From positions 1-64,000 of the forward strand of contig JAVGVS010000286.1 in assembly GCA_032718565.1 (NCBI GenBank): a stretch of 64,000 nt of DNA, written 5' to 3'. The position numbers were made by a program, and so were the translations under genes. The notes under the pieces were generated by a model. It saw only the letters and a program-made list of their open reading frames with translations, was not told where the DNA came from and made no database searches. This document shows, piece by piece, positions 35,113-64,000 of this stretch (position 1 is its first letter; each line of letters starts with the position of its first letter). Source of the DNA: Distichodus sexfasciatus (taxonomy: Eukaryota; Chordata; Actinopteri; Characiformes; Distichodontidae).

Positions 35113-35380
35113 TTTGGGTCAAAATAGAACTCTTGAGGGTTCGAATCCCGGTTACGTTAAAAAATATATAATAAATTAAAAATCACAAAATAAAAAAAAT
35201 CCCGTTGGCTTTATTTGGGTCCCCCCGGATGTGTCCTGCCCACACGTGTCACTCCACCCGGACACGCATCCAAGCTCCGGCAGCACGTCAGGTTTCCACG
35301 CTTATATCTCAGCTGTGACGTCTGCTCCGTTTGCCATGGTAACATGAAAAAGGGGGCGGAGTCTGAAGCTATGAAATAGT
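35113..35380 (-). promoter_or_regulatory. Proximal promoter and 5' UTR of copy A
   Basis: Upstream of the ATG (35112) lie a CRE/ATF word TGACGTC (35316-35322), an RFX-like palindrome GTTTGCCATGGTAAC (35329-35343) and a GC box GGGGGCGG (35352-35359). The rat Atp1a1 core promoter is known to use an ATF/CRE element with a GC box, so the arrangement fits constitutive alpha-1 expression. I see no TATA box where B and C have one. The transcription start was not determined. Confidence 0.6.
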
Positions 35381-35399
35381 ACATCATCATTCTTTAACG

Positions 35400-35905
35400 C
35401 TGCCTTCAGCCATGAGCTAAAAACCCATGAATACGAAAAGCAGATGTGTGCAATCCCTTACGTTCGAGTGGAATTTAACAGTCCTTAAATATTTACACGT
35501 TTGCTGATGCTTCCTTTCCCAAACAAGCTTGTCATAAATCTACTGAGAAGCGGATCAAGTATACTTGAAATATAAATATCTGTATAAATCACCTTTGTGT
35601 GGGACTTAAGAGGCAAATATTCTCTCAACTGTTTAACTATGTGGCTTCATTCTTCTGTAATCCGTGTAAATTAAAGTTTTATTCATATCCCTATTTTCCA
35701 TGGTGGTCATGTTAAGAAATCATAAAATAAAATAAAAAAGCTTATAAATGCACACCAGTTTTAACAGCGAGGCTATTATGATTTAATCTTCAATAAGTAT
35801 AATTCATAAATAATTTCTAATCATAAGAATGATGACCATAGTAGATCTAGAATGGTAGATTTAGAATAATAAAACACCAGATTTTGGAATCTACAGACTC
35901 TTGTT

Positions 35906-35976
<71 letters not shown>

Positions 35977-37037
35977 CAGTTATTTTATAATTCAGAAGAA
36001 TTGAGATAATTTACAGGCCGCTAAAAGATAAAAGTAGTAGCTGTAAAGATATTTTAAAGATGGATATTTATATATATTCAGGCCTTCTCTACAGCATATT
36101 TTCAGTGTTTGTATTCAGTTCTGTATTTTGTATTTTTCTGCATCACACAGCAAGAATCCTCTGTGGTGACCTTCCAGACCATTTCCCTTTTCAACATGCA
36201 AGATGGAAATCAACCAGCTCGGTGCAACTTGCGCATGTAGGAATGAGCATCTTCAAAGTGAAGGCTAAAAATATCAAATGTTATTTACACGCAAAGGGTT
36301 CCAGCCTATAAATGTGTTGCCATGGAAACTATCATGTTCCACCCCCATTAGAGCGGAATGATGCCCCCTGTGGGAGGATGTTAGGCTGATGTAATATTAA
36401 AGAGGCCTTAAAGGTCCACTCCAGTCCTCTATATTTTTATTTGTATTAACATTATTTTTTGTTGCATGCTTTAAGAGGATACATTCATGCCTGCATTACA
36501 AAACACATCACATTTGTTGATTTGGTTTAATGAAGAGGGTTCACGAGTTGATTAAAGCCATATATTGCTTTAAAAGGACTTGTGTACCAATTGCAGAATT
36601 CCAAACTTATTTTGCTGCAAAACCACTATAATCAGGTCTAATCTGTCCCAATGTTTTCTTTTCTTATCTAGGGTTTGCTAAACTAGGGAGCTTATTTCTT
36701 ATTTTATGGCAGTAATCAATACACTATCAAGATAAGACTGCAAGCTATAGATATGTTCACTTGCTTTTATTCAGTAGCTCCCTGGCTAAGGTTAAAGGTG
36801 CTGTCATAAACAGACATTATATTGACTTCATGCACTGTGACTTGAAAATTGGTGTTTGTTACTGTTGCTGTGGTCACAAGAAATAGGACTATAATTATGT
36901 CCTACCATTACCAAAGATAGAAAGGCAGACTGCCTGCAGACCTAAATTCTATTTAATTTTGTTCTATTTAAGTTTGTCTGTTACAAATGAATAAAAAATG
37001 CATCACACATGATCTTACATGAGGTTGGATATTTGCA
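35400..37037. other. Spacer between copies B and A
   Basis: No gene seen. It holds the (AAT)n tract and AT-rich single-copy-looking DNA. It is the space between the end of copy B and the promoter of copy A. A short plus-strand frame at 36060-36311 has no recognisable features. Confidence 0.5.
35908..35976. repeat. (AAT)n microsatellite
   Basis: Twenty-three uninterrupted AAT units, about 0.8 kb upstream of the copy A start codon. Confidence 0.97.
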
Positions 37038-37043
37038 TTTATT
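37038..37043 (-). other. Polyadenylation signal of copy B
   Basis: AATAAA on the minus strand 85 bp past the TAA stop of copy B. Confidence 0.65.
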
Positions 37044-37127
37044 CTATAAATAGCATGCATTCTTTGTAGCACGGTACAATTGGAAATGTGACCATGGTAG
37101 TATTTGTGGAAGAGAGGTCACTGCGCC

Positions 37128-44483
<7,356 letters not shown>

Positions 44484-44554
44484 TCTTGTCCAGAGTGTGG
44501 TGGAGTTCCCCCCTCTGCACACCCGCTGTAGTCTCATAAGCAGTTCTGGTAGCC

Positions 44555-44560
44555 TTTATA
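44555..44560 (-). promoter_or_regulatory. TATA box of copy B
   Basis: The minus strand reads GGAGTATAAAGGCT about 75 bp before the ATG. Copy C has TATAAAG in the same context (AGGTGAG a few bases upstream in both), which supports a real core promoter. Confidence 0.75.
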
Positions 44561-44611
44561 CTCCTCCATCTCACCTGTCAGAAGAGGAGGAGAATCGGAT
44601 GAACTGGGGAT

Positions 44612-44710
44612 ATACAGGTAGGTCATTTCAACCTCTCAATGACAGCCAATCACACACCTTCCCTAAACACATAGTAAGTGAGTAAGTTGTTTGTGGACAC
44701 GTTTGTAACA
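44612..44710 (-). promoter_or_regulatory. Upstream block of copy B shared with copy C
   Basis: About 55-150 bp upstream of the TATA box. It aligns with 55102-55172 of copy C: CAGGTAG(G/A)(T/C)CATTT, CTTCCCTAAACA and GTTTGTGGA occur in the same order and strand. TAAACA (44664-44669) and TGTTTGT (44688-44694) fit the forkhead core. A second, weaker copy of the first half (ATACAGGAAGGTCAT, CTCAATGACAACCATCA) lies at 44733-44776. Ionocyte control by Foxi factors is a hypothesis. Confidence 0.5.
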
Positions 44711-44776
44711 TGTTAAAGAGACACAGGATGTCCATACAGGAAGGTCATAGGATGTCCCCCTCAATGACAACCATCA

Positions 44777-46579
44777 GTGGGATCTCTGGCTTCCTCATGA
44801 ATCATAAATTAAAATGTATATTCTTTGGATTCCGTTTTTATCAATTATTAACACACAGTTTTACTGAGCTTGTTTCAATGAATTAAAATAAATAAAAGAA
44901 ATGAAACTCTTGAAATGCATCGATAAAAATATTGCAGAGTAGAAGGATATTTCCCTTTGTGACTTTCTTGTAAGCTAAATTATTTAAAAGTTCTAGTCTA
45001 TACAGTTTATAAAAGACTTATCATAACCTATTCTGAGTTAAGGAGGCTTTTTAAAAAGTCTTCATTATCTTAGAAGGTTTACTGTAAATCTGCTTCCTAA
45101 GTCTTCTTGTATCTGGCAGTAACTGTATACAAAAGGGGTGTCATCTTCAAAGGGACAATGAAGTGTTGCGAACATTGAAGTGTTTACACCATAAATATCT
45201 TGTATGTGGATAGGCTGTTTGGGGACAAATGTAGTAAGTACTTTTGTTCTTGTCATTGAAGAACTCAAAGGACCTACTGTACCTCTTATGATGAAGGTTG
45301 AATAAATTAGAGTAAGAACGTTCACCTGTTTTCACCTCAAGCTCCTCCCTTTTAGATGAGTGTACTGGGGGTGTCTTCTGCTGGTGGCTGATGGAGGCTG
45401 GATGATTTGAGGCTAGCTTTGAGGTGGTCTGCTGACATCCATAGGATGTAAAAGCACACATGGCAAGAAACAAGGTAGGTAGCTATTTTTGTTAATCTTA
45501 TATAAATAGAGAATTTCATGTAAAGTTATATGAATGAATACATAGTGAGATACAGTGTTTGCTGTGGATGAAAACAACAGTCATGAAAAAGGAAGCAATC
45601 TAGAGCAATTTTGGGCATTTTTGTAGATATAAAGGGAACTTTCCCCTGCTAAAAATAAGGGAACTTTTTAAAATGTTTGATGGCAAAGATATAAATACTG
45701 ACAGTAATGACGTTATGTCATTTTATGTCATTTCTCTTTTCTGTTTGGGAAACACTAACATTTCTTGATCGAAGGCATATGAGGCTCAGATCGAAACTCA
45801 AATACTGTGTTGAAAGTTGGAATTTGAGTCCAATAATCCTTGAAACTGTGGTAGAAAGACCAGACAATATGTGTAAAAGCAAAATCATAGATATAAGGCA
45901 AAACTGGAAGGGAAAATGGGTATTAAAATGGAAAGAGTGAAAATTATGTATTTAGATTTTTCTTCAAGTTGGCAGCCCACACAATCTCACAGTTAAAACA
46001 TCATAAGTGTTTGTCCAAATTACTAAATTATTAAAATATTGGAAATTATTGCAGTTTTTAAGATAACTTTGTTGTTGATGTCTACATTGCTACTTGAGGT
46101 TCTTAAGGGATTTTTTTGTCTATTTTCTTATTTGCAGCATTTGGGGAGGCTACTTTTAAATGGCAGTTATTCAAGCTACAAGCTATTAATACTTTTTTAA
46201 AGTAATTAAAACAGCTAGGTTACAGGCATCATGCAGTTGCAAAGAGCGTGCTGTGATGAGGTAACTGTGCGCTGCACTTCTGTGAATCCAATCTGGAAAA
46301 GCTACAGCATTTAAAAAGTTGCTTTGTTACTGATAAGCACCTCAAAAAAGTAATTAAGTTAAAGACGTGGCTAGTTTTAGTGCTTATTTGTATTGGTTTT
46401 TGTGGGTTTTTTTGCTGAATCTGTGGTGAGAACTGTCTATGAGGTTGATTATACTTACTTTGTTTCTGTCCCATGTGACCTAATCTATGGTCAAAATATT
46501 ACTGTAAATGCCCTATTACAATAATATTCTCATAAAAGTCTCACAAGATCAAACACATGGATTATTTGGTGACATTTAA
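44777..46579. other. Spacer between copies C and B
   Basis: No gene recognised. A minus frame at 45147-45473 starts with a short hydrophobic stretch (MFLAMCAFTS) but has no domain I can name. The remaining sequence is AT-rich and unstructured. Confidence 0.45.
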
Positions 46580-46585
46580 TTTATT
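46580..46585 (-). other. Polyadenylation signal of copy C
   Basis: AATAAA on the minus strand, about 70 bp past the stop of copy C. Confidence 0.65.
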
Positions 46586-46653
46586 TGACAAATAAATACA
46601 TGCATGTCAGTTGTGCGGATATCGGCATAAACATGCAGAAAATGTGTTTTCCT

Positions 46654-54934
<8,281 letters not shown>

Positions 54935-55041
54935 CTTTCCTTTATCTTAAGACCCACGTGGTGAATTGCAGATCTCTCCTCTCGATCCTGGGTCTCTACA
55001 GACACATTAGAGACTGCACCTCTAAAGCTGACACACAAATC

Positions 55042-55047
55042 TTTATA
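55042..55047 (-). promoter_or_regulatory. TATA box of copy C
   Basis: The minus strand reads ATAGGGTATAAAGATT about 110 bp before the ATG, in the same context as copy B. A CACGTG E-box lies in the predicted 5' UTR at 54955-54960. Confidence 0.75.
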
Positions 55048-55101
55048 CCCTATCAGCTCACCTTTCTGCAGGGGGTGGGGGGCGGTCTGGATCAAAAGTA
55101 G

Positions 55102-55172
55102 ACATGCAGGTAGACCATTTGTTCCAATTGTTCTTCCCTAAACATCTGTGATGTTTGTGGAAAAGTTGTAAA
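55102..55172 (-). promoter_or_regulatory. Upstream block of copy C shared with copy B
   Basis: Contains GCAGGTAGACCATTT, CTTCCCTAAACATC and ATGTTTGTGGAAAAG, colinear with 44612-44710 of copy B. The forkhead-like cores TAAACA (55139-55144) and TGTTTGT (55152-55158) are kept, with spacing shortened from 18 to 7 bp. The distance to the TATA box is similar in both genes. Confidence 0.5.
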
Positions 55173-56177
55173 ATTATTGTTGATACACAGCGCACCTGTG
55201 CCGGATAATGACTCCTCAAGAACCATACATACCATATGTAAAGTGCTACCTGGAATATGATGGTATTCTAAGAAAGACACGGGCATGTGTCTTGCTCATC
55301 ACAGTATAGCAGGTGCGTCACAAAACAGCAATGGTGGTAGTGACGCAATCAGAAGTTTTAACTACGTTTCAATTACACATTGTCTTAATTTGCTGTTGCT
55401 AGAACTGTTTTTGCATTTCATAATGATTCAAGTAGCTAAAGTCATTTTTTTGCGATTTATTGGGTGTTAACCATTGAAATTACAAATAATAAGAATTTAA
55501 GGGAAATGATGACATTATTTTTCCACTGATTCTCTGTAGTTGAGCTCCCTTTGACCCATTTCCTTTTTACTCCAGACCTTTTAATTTCGTGATTCAAGTG
55601 GATTTGGAGTTTACCAATTTATTCGTCTGTTGATGTGTTCCAGTTGTTCCGTTTCCAATGTTTTGTGTTCACAGTGGACTTTACTATGAGTGTGCAAAGC
55701 ACCTGTTTGTATTGTGTTCACTATAAAACAACAGGAGTGTAGAGTAGAGAGTACAAAAAGTGAATGTTTTCATGCAAACAATGTCTATTTTTATCATTTC
55801 TTGCAAATACTAATTAACAAATTTTTGCACAGTGTCATCTTGCATTGTTTTAACAATTAACATTGAGAGTTGTGGCAAAAGGTCTTGACTACACCAGGTG
55901 GAAATACGCAAAATATACCATAAACAACAGAGATGTGGGCCCACTGTGAATATTCTAAGTATTTTGGGCAGAAAGTTTGTTTTTTCCATGTTATGGTTGT
56001 AAATTTCCTTCACAGAAACTGGCCACTCCTCTGTGGACCCAGTATTCACTGTTTTAGGCAGACATAAAGCACAGCTTTAGGCAGACATAAAGGTTTATTT
56101 CTTCCAGAATCACTTACTAACTATACAATACAATAAAATGACAAGAGCTCATATGGATTATGACTATACTAATGTAT

Positions 56178-56330
56178 GGTGAGTTTAATTCAATTTTATT
56201 TGTATAAAAACTTTAACAACTGAGACTGCTACAAAGGAACTTTACATATTGCTGGATTCAAGTCCTAAAGAGGTCTAGGGCAATAGTGGCGGGAAAACAT
56301 CTCTTTAGTAAACAGGAAGACACATTAAAA
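56178..56330 (+). repeat. Ubiquitous teleost repeat fragment
   Basis: TTTAATTCAATTTTATTTGT followed by AACTGAGACTGCTACAAAGG, AACTTTACAT and CTAGGGCAATAGTGGCGGGA. It resembles a very abundant fish repeat with a TTCAATTTTATTTGTATAGC start. Diverged, and the family is not assigned. Confidence 0.5.
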
Positions 56331-56667
56331 GATACGTTAAGAATTGTGTGTGTATGACTGTGTAGAGCAACAGATTTTTTCTATCAAGATGGTGAAATAA
56401 GGTTGAAAAGACCCAGGTTGAAAGGACCTGGTGCTAGCACAAATGAACCCAGTCAGTTTGTTCAGTAAACACAGGGATTTTTGTGTTGCTGGTCTCTGCA
56501 GGTGCAGTACAAGAAACCAAAGAAGGAAAAATAGTTAATATCCCCATTCCTAAAGATTTTGAGTATACAGAATTTATAAGACACATGCTATGGAAAATGG
56601 GGGAAATGTATAATACATGTATTTATTTTTAAGAGAAGGTTCTGGTTTGAATATTATTTGCCAACAG

Positions 56668-56875
56668 TGGGTAATGGTAGTGTAATGGTTATGGAGTTAG
56701 CCCTGTGTTTAGAGAGACACTGGTTCAAATCCTAGACCAGTAAAAGTACCACTGACTTGTCTAAGTCTATACCAGCTGCCACTGATGGGACACAGATGGT
56801 ACAAATAAAGAGGTTACATTTCCTTGTGGTGAAACTGTGTGCTGTATTGAGGTGTGTTCACAATGACAAAGCAAT
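56668..56875 (+). repeat. Diverged tRNA-derived SINE
   Basis: GGTAGTGTAATGGTTATGG and GGTTCAAATCC stand for the A and B boxes, then GTACCACTGACTTGTC, AGCTGCCACTGATGGG and a tail TGTTCACAATGACAAAG. Same family as 18718 and 46988, but older. Confidence 0.7.
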
Positions 56876-57587
56876 GCAGTTCCCATTATATGCATCTTCT
56901 GCTTTTATGTAATAATAATTAGTCAACCAAAAAGTAATTAATCTGTATGCATTGACTTAAGGTCAGTCAAAAAGGATCTGCTGTGTGTGATGGTGTAGAG
57001 GCAGACTGCAGACAAGTCAATCATCAGCAAAGAGCTATAGCTGAGACTTGCTATGATTGTAAGATTGAACTGCTTAAATTTGGACGTTGCAACTCGAAAG
57101 GTGAAAGTTTAGGGGATAGAGAGGCATGCTGAAAATGTAGAGAAAGTTTGACGTTTAGTTTTGGTTGTTTGACCAAATGGTTTATGTTGAGCACTTGGGT
57201 GTGTTTCTGAGTTTCTTACAGGAATTATTATTGGGCGTTTCACACTGTGGAAACAAAATATATTCTATGGCATCACTACAAAGAATCATTTTGAAGCATT
57301 TATTTTCAAGTCTTTCATGTATAGTGCCTACTTAAGTGGATAACATGACTTAGATGTCATAAATCATGAATGAAATATATATAAAAAGACATAGAGAGAT
57401 CTGAGAAATACAGGTCTCTTGAATGCAAGTGAAAAGACAAAAATACTTTTGTATTCATCTTGATTTTTGTTGAACATGCATATTTAAATAGAAAAGTGAC
57501 GTGGTTTTTCCAATGTTTGATTTTTAGTTTGATTATTAGTTCATAGTCAATAATAAATGGAGTGTAAACATCAGCAGTTGCAGTCTT

Positions 57588-58159
57588 CACTCTTAAAAAT
57601 AAAAGAACTAAAAGTGGTTCTTCACAGTGACGTCATAAGGGAAACTTCTTTGGTTCTACAAAGACCCTTTTTACCCATTGGTTCATTGCAGAACCCTTTA
57701 TCATGAAGTGATCATGAAGAATTTTGTGTAAATTGTACTATTTGTAGTATTTGTACCTGTGGTCATCATGTGCAATATCTAATAATTTGTTCAATTTGTT
57801 CAAATGTAGTGTTTGGTTAAACTTAACTGAGTCAAGTTATCAGTTACTTTCTTAAAAATCGCGATAACTGCTCTCTAAAAGACAGGGGCAGATATCAAGT
57901 TACAATTAAAATCTGCATCATAACAATGATTTCTACATACAGTCACAAGTAAATTGGTAGGTTAGCCATAGGGTCATTAGCCATTAAGGTCATACTTTAA
58001 CATGAAGGGTTTTTCAAAGCACTGAAAATGATATAAGGTGTTAGTTAAAGAACACTTTTTGCCTTCAGTCCTCCAAAGAACCTTAAACAGCATAAAAAGG
58101 TTCTACATCATAATAAGGTTCTCCAGAGTACTAATATAGAACCTGTTTTTCTTAGAGTG
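57588..58159. mobile_element. MITE with CACTCTTA ends
   Basis: The left end CACTCTTAAAAATAAAAGAA is the inverse of the right end GAACCTGTTTTTCTTAGAGTG, and AAGGTTCT/AGAACC words are mirrored inside. About 570 bp, non-coding. Confidence 0.65.
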
Positions 58160-58286
58160 TTCTATTTTCACCAATTTTGATAAAGAAAAAATCTTGACTG
58201 TTGGAAAATAGTTCTGCCTATTGAACAGGAATGAAATATACAGTCAGTCACAGTAAATGAGACACTTTTGCAAGTCATATTAAGAT

Positions 58287-58292
58287 TTTATT
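58287..58292 (-). other. Polyadenylation signal of copy D
   Basis: AATAAA on the minus strand, about 180 bp past the TAG stop of copy D. Confidence 0.6.
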
Positions 58293-58470
58293 GGTTATTA
58301 ATCATGGCCTTCAGTCAGTACATTGCTGGAATAATATTTACAGAATTTAAAACCTATTTATTTGTCCGTAGAAATGAATCAAAGTTCACTAATGTATCAT
58401 TAAACATCACAAAAAAGCATCTAGTACAAATGATGGTTGGTAATTTTGGAGTAGGGAGAATCTCCTGCTT

Positions 58471-64000
<5,530 letters not shown>

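Larger units (their letters stand above)
55173..58286. other. Spacer between copies D and C
   Basis: No gene recognised in 3.1 kb. It holds a dispersed repeat, a SINE and a MITE (listed separately) among AT-rich DNA. Short frames such as minus 55810-56049 and minus 57357-57590 carry nothing identifiable. Confidence 0.5.

Noticed and set aside
35130..35155. B-box-like GGTTCGAATCCCGG in the copy A 5' UTR as a tRNA or SINE
   Set aside because: No A box or SINE body accompanies it. It is a short chance or relic match.
35908..35976. CRISPR-like regular repeats
   Set aside because: It is a pure AAT microsatellite with no spacers.
45147..45473. Small secreted protein frame (108 codons, hydrophobic start)
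   Set aside because: No recognisable domain, no clear promoter or splice partner, and AT-rich low-information composition. Probably chance.

Overview
The window reads as nuclear DNA of a teleost fish. It is AT-rich and intron-bearing, with tRNA-derived SINEs and many small hAT-like elements. Its only recognisable protein genes are four head-to-tail copies of the Na+/K+-ATPase catalytic alpha-1 subunit, all on the minus strand. Tandem alpha-1 clusters are known from teleosts such as zebrafish (the atp1a1a.1 to .5 series). The species cannot be fixed from the sequence alone.

Layout in window coordinates (transcription runs right to left). 1-6.97 kb: gene-free flank. 7.2-35.1 kb: copy A, 22 coding exons, 1026 aa, introns swollen by mobile elements, with a CpG-rich GC-box/CRE-type promoter near 35.3 kb. 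37.1-44.5 kb: copy B, 22 exons, 1024 aa, compact, TATA promoter. 46.65-54.9 kb: copy C, 22 exons, 1019 aa, compact, TATA promoter. 58.5 kb to the right edge: copy D, exons 4-22 only, its 5' end lying outside the window. Each copy has an AATAAA signal 70-220 bp after its stop. I placed every exon boundary by codon phase, splice sites and comparison among the copies. All frames are open, and the catalytic motifs (TGES, DKTG, TGDGVND) and the ETYY C-terminus are intact wherever they can be seen.

The copies differ where it matters for ion binding. In the M5 helix, A and D keep the usual Asn after TLTS, while B and C carry Lys. This is the substitution reported for the freshwater alpha-1a isoform of salmonids and for a zebrafish tandem paralogue, where it is thought to lower the number of Na+ ions moved per ATP. 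B, C and D also share Gly for Asn at the end of M5, and C has Val for the Trp of the M8 QWAD motif. B and C share an extra codon before M9. Together these suggest the series A (ancestral-like), D (intermediate), B and C (most derived). The promoters split the same way. A looks like a housekeeping gene. B and C share a TATA box and an upstream block with forkhead-like motifs, as expected of tissue-restricted (possibly ionocyte) genes. The locus therefore looks like one ubiquitous pump plus specialised copies that could be swapped as salinity changes. That functional reading is inference.

The rest is repeats and non-coding DNA. There are about fifteen short hAT-type elements in copy A introns, several with 8-bp target-site duplications. 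One sits against the exon 3 splice donor, one has long terminal inverted repeats, and there are several SINEs and microsatellites. I found no CRISPR array and no stand-alone tRNA or rRNA gene.
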